64,000 bases of DNA from Heterotrichella gracilis (Eukaryota; Sar; Xanthophyceae; Tribonematales; Xanthonemataceae): contig JAULBX010021742.1 in the NCBI GenBank assembly GCA_032358255.1, forward strand, positions 1-64,000, read 5' to 3'. The notes under the pieces are model-generated. The model had not been told where the DNA came from and did not search any database. It worked only from the letters and a program-made list of their open reading frames with translations. Positions 12,001-23,046 of this stretch are shown here, one piece after another. The position numbers and the translations under genes were made by a program. Within the stretch, counting starts at the first letter, position 1; the number at the start of each line of letters is the position of its first letter.

Positions 12001-15000
12001 TGCATTGACGGCTGGCTGTTGGCAAAGCCCGACACGATGGACATGGCGCTGTAGAGCGTGTTGTTGGCGGACAGGCAGCCAGCGCTTTCGGTGTCGCGCT
12101 CTGTGTAATCAACGCACACATCAGTTCTCGCAGCGGGTGGAATGTGTCAAGGATAGCAAACAATACTTAGTGATTGCACAGTGCAGGGCAACTTGGGGGG
12201 ATCTGTTCTATAAATGCCAGATCAAGCGACTGGGCGTTAGGGTTTAGGGCTTGTTGGTCGCCAGGCAACCAGACCAGCTCAAAGTATCAGAATCGCGGTT
12301 AGTGCAGCAAGATAACACACACATGTCAACCTTTACTTCTGAAATTTGGCAGTGCGTATAGACTATTCCCTGCACACACAATCTTGACAGCTGGCAGCGC
12401 TCCCAGGACTGTTGCTCACATGACAGGTTTAAACAGGCCAAAACCAAACCAAATACCAGCGCCAGTCACTAGCTTAGGGAGATTTTAGGGTTATGCCGCC
12501 ATGCACTCCCCCACAAACCTTGGAAACCCAAGAAACCCTCCGTCCCTTCACAGTATATGCACCCTGCACCCTACACGTACCGTTGGGCCTCGGGTTCAGC
12601 TCGTATGACCGCAGCACCTGCTTTGCCATCTTGGGAGGCAGGCCTGCACAAGCCAACAAAAGTATTCAGGCACTGCCACACCAGAGCTCGTTTAGGGTTT
12701 AGGGTTAGTTCAGTGGAGGTGCAGCAGCCGCATCCACAGGACTAGACCTTGGGTGCCAGTGCCGCTATCCACACATGCAGAAAACAGGGGTTGCAAAGCG
12801 TTGCAAAGGAAAGCCAAGGCACAGGCCTTAACCAACTTGGTACTCTTCCCGCGCAACAGCAGGACTAGCACACAATTAAAAGCAGCAGCCCCGTGGACAT
12901 GCTAGAAAGACAAAAAGAAAGGGGGCGCACAGAGGCGAATTTAGCGGGTCACTGGCTCGCTCCAGGGGACCACAAACGGTACCACAAGGCACACCAAGCG
13001 CACCTGACGTCCAGTTGGTTGCCGAGTCCTGCGATAGGATCCCTGGATACCTGCCATCCACCACATCCTGCTGGTACAGCAGCAGGCACGCCCCCTGGTC
13101 ATACAGCGTGGGGCTGTCTGGCAGCAGGCAGCCGTAGGGGTAGACGCAGAACACATACGCGTTGCACAAGGGGTTCCTGTCGCATGCCTTGCAGCACTCG
13201 ATACCAGCCGTGACGTTGCCCAGCATCTGCACAACCTCGCCACTGTACAGCGTCTGGATCTCCAGGATGCAGCCTGCGCAAGCAGAGCTTCCCTCAGACG
13301 CCAAGGAGGTAGCGGAACCAGTGGACAGATGGTAGAGGAAACAGCGGACAGAAGGGCAGTGCACTTCTCTTCGCTTGATCCTCTTCCTTAACCAGCAGCG
13401 TCCAAAACGAACAAACACCCTAACCCCTAAACCCTAGATGCAGCCCTGCGGCTTGAGTTGTGTGCGCACCGCTGTCTGTATCGACGGTCTCAGAGATGTT
13501 GTAGGGCGGCAGCGTCCAAAACGCGGCGTCAAACTGCTGGGGAGTGGGCAGGGGCAAGTCCCGGACAAAGGAGGCCGATGAAGGGCTTGCTTGGAGGTAG
13601 TTGCCCACTGTGAGGAGGTAGTCGATGTACCCCGTCACGTTCTTGCCACCCTTCAAAACCGCCATCCGGTTGCCTTCCAGGCCCGGCCTGGGAACCCCGT
13701 GGGGGTTCCACCGAAACCCAAAGCACTGCTCAGACAGCTCTGTGCATGTGTCAGCCGCGTCCTGCGCAGCAACGAGTCCCAGGAGTTGGTTGCTGACCCC
13801 CGCAGGTATTGAGCAACATTAACAAGGGGCCAACAGCAGTGCGCAACCACCGACACAACAAAAAGGAACACAAGCGAAAGACCATGCTTTACCTGGAGAG
13901 TGATGTTGACAAGCACACAGTAGCCCGGAATAAAAGTCATGGAGCAGTCAAAGTTTGCATACTGTGGTGTACCACCAAAGGCGTACAGTCTGTACCCAGG
14001 CACGCTCTCAACCTCAGCACGGTTGAACTGTATCGGGGCACCTGCACAAAAAACATATAGAGCGTGCGTCGGTCCATTGGTAGTGACTGGCACTCCGCAA
14101 GTGCTCCACAGGACAAGATAGTCAGGTGGCTTGGCACACAGCACCTCTGTAATGAACCACGGTTGAGGGTGCACACACTCTGTACCTGCTGTGAAGGTGA
14201 CATTCTCTTGCGTGTTGAACACTGTTGCCGCAATGTGCGTCCCACCGTCGTCCAGCTGCTGCTGGTAGACAAGTATACAGGCGCCCTTGGGATAGGTAAG
14301 TGTGTCTCCTGGGTTGTAACACCCACTGCTTTCGCCGCAGTAGGCAAAGGTGTTGCACCCTTGTGTGGCTTGGCAGCTCTGGCAGCACGCAGCAAAGTCC
14401 TTGCCCACAGAGTCTGAACTCAGTATCGTTCCAAGTGGAATAGTCGTTGATTGCTGAAGGCAGGAGGACCCTGCAACCATGACAGGACTGGCGGTGAAGC
14501 AGCTGGAGCTAGACATGAAATACAAAAATGTATAACTGCAAGCTGTGGCTGGCCCTCTTCCTTGGAACTGAGTAGCTGAGTCCTTTAAACCATGCAGATT
14601 GGTTGCACTGTGCTCCCACTCACCAGGCAGCAAGTCACTCTGCAGGGAGCGCACACCCTGACGCAACCCGGATGCATTGTGGCTCGGATGCAAAGTGGCC
14701 CCAACCGGTTTAGGCTCCAGCACAGGGAGAGTTGGGTCGTATTCAGTAAGCCTCCGATGGTCACAGCCAAGGATCATCCTCCGGTTTGGCTGCAGGTGGT
14801 GCTGCCTGCCCCAGCCTTCAGCACTGGGGTGCAGATGTGACAGCTGGCCTGCTGCATGGTGGTACCCACTGCAAGTGCACAAAGATTTTGTGTCTCAGCG
14901 TCCAAGGTATGCACCGTAACGCCACTAACAGGGACAGGAAAGGGAGAATGCACTGTGGAAATAGAGAGGTAATACAAGGTTCCAACAGCAGTGAAGAGGT

Positions 15001-15130
15001 GGCGGGTTGCTAACCTTAGATTAGCCTCAGTAGACACTACCAGGCTCAACAACACCGCCACCAGGCACCCATGTAAGCGGATTCTGTACGGCAGGACCCC
15101 GCTTGGCAGCGCCGATTGGCACAAGATCAT
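6095..15130 (-). CDS. Receptor-like protein kinase: signal peptide, cysteine-rich ectodomain repeats, TM helix, TKL-type kinase domain
   Basis: Exons in transcript order: an open stretch 15130-14777, an exon ending 14624, then 14470-14186, 14041-13893, 13761-13470, 13273-13004, 12643-12581, 12100-11801, 11365-11214, 10907-10658, 10567-10484, 10237-10007, 9749-9610, 9082-9005, 8616-8366, 7922-7705, 7451-7358, 6999-6756, 6460-6095. From 14470 on, all junctions are in phase (about 1,155 codons). The ATG at 15130 follows an in-frame stop and begins a signal peptide (CLVAVLLSLVV). The ectodomain has three related modules with a CC..C....C..F.YC....GC pattern. The TM helix is VIVGSIVAGAVVCLAVLLAL. 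The kinase has LGKGSYG, VAVK (ATP lysine), HLDFKSANILL (Asp kept, HRD changed to HLD), SDVG (DFG changed to DVG), WMAPE and ADVFSFGVVMWE, then a Pro-rich tail ending EEAGFF. The junction between the first two coding stretches is unresolved. It probably senses an extracellular ligand and signals through Ser/Thr phosphorylation. Confidence 0.88.
8153..8320 (-). repeat. Two decayed copies of the kinase exon end at 8366
   Basis: Copies at about 8153-8209 and 8263-8320 repeat the '(c/t)tgacc(c/t)gcttgtcct' block and the following 'cccttcca(c/t)ag' block of the real exon end (8366-8425). A CCCTAAACCCTAA run (8322-8338) lies between the second copy and the true exon. Confidence 0.75.
10484..10567 (-). 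repeat. Tandem-duplicated exon of the receptor kinase
   Basis: The 84 bases encode VHAKASVLGMYVPLTTSTSS...NTG. This mirrors the end of the preceding exon (10658-10741: YVKASLLGIYVAPANSGSS...STG), including the donor context GGTGGGTT. It has a plausible acceptor (CCTCCAG), starts with 2 nt and ends with 1 nt, so it can be included or skipped without shifting the frame. It is either a young functional exon or a relic not yet decayed. Confidence 0.7.
11801..12100 (-). other. Receptor-kinase ectodomain module 3 (PAN/apple-like, one exon)
   Basis: A phase 1-1 exon encoding CCDSCRALANCTEFSYC, then GCYHPF and SCQLLYSM. It ends with NVSFTSG, parallel to NWTSG of module 2 and NVTFTAG of module 1. Confidence 0.7.
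12691..12706. repeat. Interstitial telomere repeat (TTTAGGG)2
   Basis: Two perfect TTTAGGG units in a receptor-kinase intron. Similar two- to three-unit arrays occur at 3607-3625, 8322-8338, 16105-16124, 19450-19472, 22533-22554, 24395-24436, 28110-28130, 31261-31283, 38636-38675, 46713-46735 and 57214-57245, in both orientations. Confidence 0.9.
13004..13273 (-). other. Receptor-kinase ectodomain module 2 (PAN/apple-like, one exon)
   Basis: A phase 1-1 exon encoding CCKACDRNPLCNAYVFC, then GCLLPDS and GACLLLYQQ, with N-glycosylation sequons such as NVT and NWT. It aligns by eye with modules 1 and 3. Confidence 0.7.
14186..14470 (-). other. Receptor-kinase ectodomain module 1 (PAN/apple-like, one exon)
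   Basis: A single exon, phase 1 at both ends, encodes about 95 residues with CCQSCQATQGCNTFAYC, then GCYNPG and GACILVYQQQ. Its spacing matches the modules at 13004-13273 and 11801-12100. The resemblance to PAN/apple folds rests on cysteine spacing only. Confidence 0.7.
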
Positions 15131-16543
15131 CGCTGCGCCCTCTTCCACTACCCCATGGTCATAGCAACAGTGGCCTCACAATGTGATATCTAACGTCACC
15201 CCATCAACAGCCCAGTGTTGATCAAAACCTGTTTTCAACAGGAGCGACAAATAACACTAGCCAGACGAAGGGACGCCAGGAAAGGAACACCGTTGGGTGA
15301 AAACTGCTGCACTTCCTAACACAACTTTCGAGTAATCGCCCAACGATTTGTGGGGAGCTTCTCCGTGTTTCCCGTCTGCTACTATAGAAAAAGGTACAAG
15401 TTACAAGGTATCTTAGGTTGCAACAGCACACACTGCGTGCTGTGGCCGTCAACTAGATAGTTAGCCGTCAAATAAGCTCTTGCTGCAAGCAGTACTGCCA
15501 GGTAACGAGCGGTCCTGCTGACAATGTGGTGCTTTCGTGGTGACAACAGCTGGCAGATGTGGTCGTGGGCCGACAAGCTTACAAATAGGCGCTTTCAGCT
15601 ACCAGGCCACAACACATCCAAGAGCAGTCACGACCCTTAAACTTGCTGTATCAATAGCCTGCATACGCTAGTTGACATGGTGTCGTCATGTACTATGTGG
15701 GCCAACGTCACCAAAGCCGTCTTTCTTGGCACTTCAGGGGGAGCAAGGGTTGAGACAAAATGGGGAAGTCAAATGTCCTTTTGGAAGAGGGAGAGGAAGC
15801 TTTTCCCCAAGAAAAGAAACCCACTTCTGCCAGTAGACACTTTCAGCCTTCCCTTTCCCACAAACTCACATGGCATGCCAACTGCTGTGTTTGGCCAAAG
15901 ATATATGCAGGCAAGCTGTGGTGGAGAAGGCCCTCAGGAGCACAAGTGGCCCTTGCTTTCCCCCAGCATGGCCACCAGGCTATGGCAAAATTGGGTACCT
16001 GCCCAGGTTGGGAATGGTTTGCCATATGAGGTTGTCATATGAGATGGCCTGCTACATGTGCCCAGCAAGGACCGCACTTGTGGAATTGGAGAGGCTCTTG
16101 GTATACCCTAAACCCTAAACCCTGAATCCTACGGGACCGCACGTGTGGGATCTGTAGATGGTCTCTTGGAATACCTCTGAGAGGCCACTGTTTAAAGGAC
16201 CACCTGCAGGCGGTGCCTGTGTGCTGTACTACCTGGAGACTTCTGCCATACCCAGCCAGCAGGACAGAAAGGATGTGCAGCTGTGGATGCAAGCGCCATA
16301 ATGCCCACACTTGCATATTCCCGAGAAGGCTCAAACTGTTCACAAGTATGAATAAACAAGTAAAAGGCATTCCAGCCATCGTGCCAAGCTGTTTACAAGA
16401 CTAAGTTACACACTCGGCAAGCATTGAAATCCACATGCCTAATGAGAGCTGAAATCCACATGCCAGGCTGCAGCAGGGCCCTTACAATTTCAGAAAATAG
16501 GAGGCCGGGCCCCTGTAGCATCTGTGGTGACCATGCTTCAGCC
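15131..16543. other. Spacer between the receptor kinase and the TPR gene
   Basis: This holds the presumed promoter of the receptor kinase (near 15131) and the 3' flank of the TPR gene (below 16544). CCCTAAA units lie at 16105-16124. On the minus strand a TGTAA motif, the usual green-algal polyadenylation signal, is readable near 16482-16486 and 16404-16408. No gene is supported; ORFs here are short and lack splice context. Confidence 0.55.
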
Positions 16544-19500
16544 CTATCCGATAAGCACAGAAAAGGAGGGGCAGCTGGAAGCAAGAACCACATCAGCATG
16601 CTTCCAAGCGGCCTCCAGCTCCCTCCCGATCTGTGCCGCCTCATTGCCGCCACCGCCAGCTATGCCCACCCCTGCTGCTGTGCTGGCAGCGTGCTCCAAT
16701 GCCTGCTGCAGCCCCAGCAGGGACCAGCCGTTGGCTGGGAAGCGCTGCAGGTCGGATCGATAGTGCTCCGTGGCGGATCTGTAGGCAGGGGGGAGAGCTC
16801 ATGATCAGATGCATGCGGTCCAAACGGCATGACCAGGTCTTTGTGAACTCCCGTCTTGGTCACAACCTCACCGTAAAACAAGAATTGATCTGTACCCTGG
16901 ATACATTACAGCCAGCACAATGAAATCCTAGAATATTTCAGGGTTGGGTTTGACAGTCTCTCTGGTCATTCGCAACTGTAATCGCATTTTCAATTTACAC
17001 CTGTGATTGCCGATTCGGATGTGGAGGTTTTACCTCCTTGGACCATTACATGGCTCACAATTCAACCGCACCTATGCCATGCAGGCGGCTGAGTGCAAGT
17101 AGAAAAACCTATAATAGTACGTGGTATGAGAACCTGCAAAAGTACCTGCGATGCATCCCCAAAAACCACCCTTCCATCCCCGCCCTGCAGCGGAACCCAA
17201 CCACATGCAGTGCATCCCCACACCCACCCACCTTGCATCCCCCCCTTGCAGCACAACCCACCCCAGGCACTGCCGCATGGGCTGGTACAGCAGTGGGGGC
17301 TCGATGTACCCTAGGGTATCTTCCTTGGCAACCACCTCCTGGAGGACCTCCTGCGTTTGTATGCACGGGGGACGGAGGTGGAGGGAGGGTGTTGGCAGGG
17401 ATTGTGTGGGTGTTTTGGTGTGCGTGGGCAGGTTGAAGTAGGGTTTTGGAAGGGTGTGGAATTGCATGCAGTGCGTGCACTGGAGGGTGGGGGCAGGGTT
17501 TGCTTCCCCTAGGGGAAGAATAGGGTTTGCGAGTTCTTTGTGGGTGGGCGTGGGCCTGCGGGCGTTGAGCAGCGCTGTGCAGACACATGCGGGGCACATA
17601 TCCTCCCCACCTGTGCCTTTTATATCTTCCCCTTGACCACTGCCAGCTTTGCCTTGGCCACGTGCTTGGCTGGTGTGACATGAACAATTCCCAACACCCA
17701 GAACCCACGATCAGACCCGTAAAGTACACAACTAATCACAGAACGTGGATGCCATTGGCTGCAATGATGTCTCTTAACAGACTTCAATGCTGACGGTTTA
17801 GGGTCTTTAAGTACAGTGCAGATTCCCTCCCCACCTGTGCCTTTTTCATCTTCCCCTTGACCACCGCCAGCCTTGCCTTGGCCACTTGCTCAAGGATATC
17901 TGCCAGGGTGTGGTAGGCACCCGAGTAGATCCCCGCGCCTGCACCCGGCCTGGTGCGCTGGTCGGGGGGGACCTGCTTGGCCGCGTCCTGCAGGAAATGC
18001 GATATGGTTAGCATTCCCCTACCCGATTATCCATGCTTCATGACATATTGCCAGGACATTGCTGAACCCATCCTTTGCAAAGGTAACACGCCATGGCAAC
18101 TGTAATTTACATGTAAAATGCAAGTATTTGCATGGAATGCAATTTTATTTATTAGAAATGTGCTGGCAAAGAAACATGAAGGTAATGTGATGTGATGTAC
18201 CTCCAGCTGATCCTGCTCGTGCTCAGCTTGTTTTTTTGCAACCTTGAACTCCTTGCTCCCCATCCCCGTCTTCTCCCCTTGTGCTGCTGCTGCTGCAGCC
18301 AGCGCCATGGTGCGTGCGTAATGATACACCACCTGCAAAAACCGTTGCATTTGCAGGGTCAAGTGAAATGTACAGAAAAGTCGAGGAATGCACTGACATC
18401 GATATGCCACCTGCAATGACATTGCAATCACAGATACAAATTTACAACGATCACTGAGGGTTATATTGTGCGTGAATACCGGCATGCCACCCCGGAATGC
18501 AGCGTTCACACAATTCCATTGCGTAATCATATCCATTCTCCAACAATTGAAGGGTACCCCCGCATCATCACCTGAGAATACAGGTTGCCCCCTCCCAAGG
18601 GGGTTGTTCCACGCGAGTCAGGGGTAGGAGGAGGCAGCGCAAGCACCTCGCTCCATTTCCCGAACCGCACCTGCACAAGTGGCATTACTGAGAACCCTAA
18701 CCCTGAACCCTACATTGAGTCGAGCCTGTGCACCTCGCCCCATTTCCCAAACCCCGCTTGTACGGCGCACAGGTGGCATCGTTTACTACCCTAACCCTGC
18801 ATCCTAAACCTTGCAAGCCAACACGGAGCCATGGCGCTGTGGGAAGATGAAAAGGTTAGCCATATCCCCACACTGCGGCTCTGACCACCTCTCCACCATG
18901 TGTATCCCACCAACCATTGAGCGCTGGGACAAAGGCAAGGATGGGGCCAATAAACAAAGGTAATAACACAAACCACAAAACAATACGTACCAGGACCAGT
19001 GTCAGGGTGACATCGTCCCTCCCGTCCCCACCAAATGGCGCCAGCCCCCTGGCGGGCACCTCCCGGAGCACCTGGGCACACAATATCAATCCCAATTCAT
19101 ATTTAATCGCAATCCTACTTCAATTCATCATTGATTATTTCCCACTCACAATCACGTACATATTTATCGTCACATTCACACTTACAGGACGGCTACCAAG
19201 CCAAGCATCAGCGCAGCATTGTGTAAAGAGAACACAAACCCCAAAGGTACCCACCTGCGCGTACTGCACCGCCACCGCCACCTGCCCTGCCATGGCAGCC
19301 GCATACACCAGCATGTTGAGGTTGTGTTCGAGCAGGTAGGGACGCAGGCAGGCGCGCGTGTTGCGCACGTCGGCATCGTGTGCTTGCACGTTCACAGCCA
19401 CCGCGTCATGGTAGCGCCCCACCCTGTGGCGGGTGGTGGTGGCAGGTTGTTTAGGGTTTAGGGTTTTAGGGTGAAGTGGCGGGATCTGACTAAGAGATAG

Positions 19501-22500
19501 CGCCCGATCCTGTGGCAGGGGGCGGGTGGGTGGGTGACGAGGGGAAGGAGAAGGAAGGGAGAAGCAAGTGTGTGGAGCAGAACTGGAAGGGGCAAATGGA
19601 TAACAAAGCCAGGATGGGGATGGGGATAAATAAAACCGATGCCGATAAAAACTCCAGGATTGAGAACCATAAAACCAGGATGGGGATGCAGGTATGGCCA
19701 TGCAGTGTGCGACCAACTCCCTGTGGCAAACGGAGAGTGATGTCTGTAGAAGGATGTGTGAGGCCCACCTAATGGATGTGTGTGATGGCATGTGGAGCAA
19801 GTGTCCCAGGGATGGGTAGAGCCCCACCAGTGCGTCAGCAGACCCCTCTGCTCGCCCTGCAGACCCCGGGTCCCTGCAGCCGTCCACGAAATAATATTAA
19901 TAAGACATAATACTGTAACAATCATAATTGCAATCGCATTGGCCAACTGCCTATACAGCCACAACCACAATACGCATGCCAATCCATGCAAAACCCATTG
20001 TTCAGCTTGAGCAATCGCATGTGTTACTTCAGTCTCGTTTGTATTCATGTGCAGCACTCACCTGCCAGGTGGCGCCGCCTCAGCCAAGTGGATGTGCAGG
20101 TGCAGCGCCAGAGGGTGCTGGGGAGCCATGGCCAGCACTTTGGTGATCAGCGCCTGTGCATTGGCTGCCGCGCGCGCGAGGTTGCCCTCCCCTTGGTAGT
20201 AGTCCCAGGGGGCAAGGTTCATGTAGGCCTCGGCAGCCATGGCCAGGGCATTGGGATCCTGTTGGGATCAGAATTTACAGGTCGAGAAAACTGCAGTTTT
20301 CAGGTTAACCGACACAAGGCAACTCGTCAGGGGGAGTTCAGCGCTGAACTGATGCGCATGATACAACACAACCACGCTCGCTATCTACATGTCATTCCTA
20401 CTAGGGCTCCTTGCTCCTACAGTAAGGCCACCCCTTACCTCGCTCAGCCCCCCACTGTGTTGCATAAGTGCGCATAGCCCAGATTAGCCTCTATCCTCGC
20501 GGTGCCATGCAACTAAAATCAAAATCAAAATCAAAATCAAAATCAAAACCAAAACCAAAACCGCATGCACTTGCAGACTACAAGGCAAGCTGTACTCCTA
20601 CCCATGCTATGCCTAACCCCTCACCCCTCACCCCTAACCCAAGATATATAAGCCTTACCTCGTACAACTCCCCGATGTGTTGCATGAGGTGCGCATAGCG
20701 CAGTTCAGCCTTCATCCGCCCAGCACCATACTCTGCGCCCAGCGGGAATCGCTCCAGCCCCGCCTCAGCATATGCCACCTCCCTTGCCCTCAACTGCACA
20801 CATCGACACTCTCAGGGACACCTTGCAAGCGAAATATGGGATTCATGGTTTTAAAGGTCTAGGGTGTGGGGTTTAGGGTCACCCACCTCGCTGTGTTTTG
20901 CCTCCACTGCCTGGCGGGCGTAGAAGGAGGCATCCTGCGCCATCTGCTTGGTCTGGTCAAACACCTTAGGGTTGAAGTTAGGGTATGGCCCGCCCAGCGT
21001 GGAGGCCCGGTTAGGGTTTGGGCCCAGCGCATACCCTATGCCCCAGTAGCACATGGCGCATGCGGTGTCGTGCTCGAGTGCCAGCTGGAAAGCCCGCACT
21101 GCCTCGCCTTGGTTGAACTCCCATGCCAGCATCAACCCCTGCATGAAATTTCAATGTGTTGACCATTACAAGTATAAAACGTGGGTGCACAAATGGATGG
21201 GTGGCAGGAATGCATTTGGGGTGGTGCCTTTCTGCCAAGTTCACAAACCCCACCATTGGCTTGCCTTGCAAAAAATAATAATTATATAACAATAAAATAA
21301 CAATAAAATAACAATAGTTACAGGTTGCGACCCACCTGATTGAACAGAGTCTGATGAAGCAGGTCGATTACGCATCGTCACACCCACCTGATTAAACAGC
21401 CGCTGTGTCAGGGCAGAATTGGAGCTGATGGGGTGTGAGAAATTCCCGAAATCCCCATACACCCTCAACCGCTCAAACTCATCCGGTTGCTCACAGTCGA
21501 AGGCTTCAACCACCCCCTTTGGACCCCATTTGCCCTCGATTTTCTCCCCCTCGTGCTTGAATAGCGCCCCTGGGAAGCCATGCCATGCGTGCACGTCAGG
21601 ACTCGAGAAGTGCCAAACATGCATGGCTGGCGAGTGAGCGTGAGTGACTCATGAACCCTAGGGCATTATGAAACATTGCCTGCAAAATTTATTGTTACGA
21701 GCCATACCCAGCCCCATTGGGAAGGCTCCTTGGTTTTGCCTTGCATCTTTTCAAATTTTGCCCCTTTTTTATCGTTCTTTACGGCTCTTGAGGGTGCTAA
21801 ACTTCCTTTTTTTTCCCGTTCTGATTTCCCCCCCACCTGGCACATGCAGCTTCAGCGGGACCAGCAGCGAAGTTCGGACATCCTTGAAGCTCAGCGTCAG
21901 GAGCATCAGTGCAGTGGCCACAGTGGCGACTGCCCCCACCACCGCCACCGTGCAGCCCCTGCAGCAGGGGTGTCAGTTCTGATGAGCCACATTTTGCCAT
22001 TTCAGAGTGCCACCAAGGGGGGAATATTTGCCACCCTTTTTGGTCGTTTTTCAGCCACTTGGCAATCCCTGCAGGCGTTCACTCCCACTTGCAGATCCAC
22101 TCATAAATTGCAATTGTAGCCACATATGCCTCTGCCACTGTCACGGTGCATAGCCCTGCAGGCATGCATGTGGAAATGCAGTATCATTTGCGAGGCTGCG
22201 ATTCCAGCTCCAAGCGCGGTGGCCTGGAACCCTAGTCATAGCAGTCGCAATCCCTGCCAATCCTGCATTTTAGCAGTTGCGTGTGTGACGTTGTATCACT
22301 GAAAGGAGAAACGTATTGCAGCAGCATCGGACCCTTGGAGCAAGCCCTCTAGGGTTTTTCAGCACACCAAAGGGTTAAGGGCTCCTCTGCGCACTTGCTG
22401 ATCGCGCGAGGGTGTTTAGGGTTTTCTGCGCACCTGCTGCTCCTGTGCGCATATGCATATGCTCCCCTGCCCCTCCTGCTAGAGTTTCAAAAGAGGGTGC

Positions 22501-23046
22501 ACCCGCCATTAGGGTTCAGGGTTTCATCTGCTGTTAGGGTTTAGGGTTTTAGGGCTTTTATCTGCGCACCTGCTGCTCTTGTGCCCGCGCTCCTCGTCAG
22601 ATGCGCTGCCATCGGTATGCTCCTGAAACACATAATAACATGTTGTGATACTCAAAAGTGAACGAGCCACTCTCAGGATCTGTGGGTCCAGACGTTCACA
22701 CCCTACATGTGCACGAGGGATGCCCCGAAGCAGCCTGACAGGGCATAACGCGACGTTCTGTCTATTCTCAACACGACGTATGGGACAGAAAGGAATATAT
22801 CAAATTCAAGAGGCTTCTTAGACCCTGTAATTTCAAACCCAGTACATCCAAGCAACGCATATGCATGCATGCAACCCATGCATGCACCCCGCAACCTTGT
22901 ACGTGTGGACAGCTCATGCACGTGCGCCCCACCTCCTGGTCGTCACTTCCCGCTCGCCGACGAAGCATCGCACTGGTCGGCCTGACCACTGCAGCTGCCA
23001 ACGAGCACAGCACTCCAGCAACTGCGACACATGCCGCTGTCAGCAT
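16544..23046 (-). CDS. Membrane-anchored TPR-repeat protein
   Basis: Fifteen exons join in phase to 725 codons: 23046-22933, 22622-22570, 21958-21837, 21626-21388, 21138-20887, 20793-20659, 20258-20062, 19873-19769, 19423-19255, 19071-18991, 18670-18572, 18332-18201, 17987-17835, 17350-17262, 16778-16544 (stop TAG 16544-16546). The N-terminus has a hydrophobic segment (MLTAACVAVAGVLCSLAAAVV), an acidic linker, then a second helix (TVAVVGAVATVATALMLLTL). The soluble part contains TPR-like helices (NSALTQRLFNQGLMLAWEFN, AFQLALEHDTACAMCYWGIG, YMNLAPWDYYQGEGN) and the marker HMPSHTSIRVGRYHDAV. That marker is shared with a bacterial-type TPR family reading HMPSHxYIRxGRY. Later exons are Lys/Gln rich (GKMKKAQ, KKQAEHEQDQLE). 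The chemistry is unknown; TPRs imply a protein-binding scaffold at a membrane. Confidence 0.85.
17602..17668 (-). repeat. Decayed copy of the TPR exon end at 17835
   Basis: It repeats 'ctccccacctgtgcctttt', then the 'cttccccttgaccac' and 'gccttggccac' blocks of 17826-17890, including the reverse-strand donor (ccac|ctg). It lies in the following intron. Confidence 0.85.
20431..20490 (-). repeat. Decayed copy of the TPR exon end at 20659
   Basis: It shares 'ccttacctcg', 'tgtgttgcat' and 'gtgcgcatag' blocks in order with 20651-20711, including the GTAAGG donor. Confidence 0.85.
20514..20562. repeat. (AAAATC)n/(AAAACC)n microsatellite
   Basis: Five AAAATC units followed by three AAAACC units, inside a TPR-gene intron between a ghost exon end and the real exon. 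Confidence 0.95.
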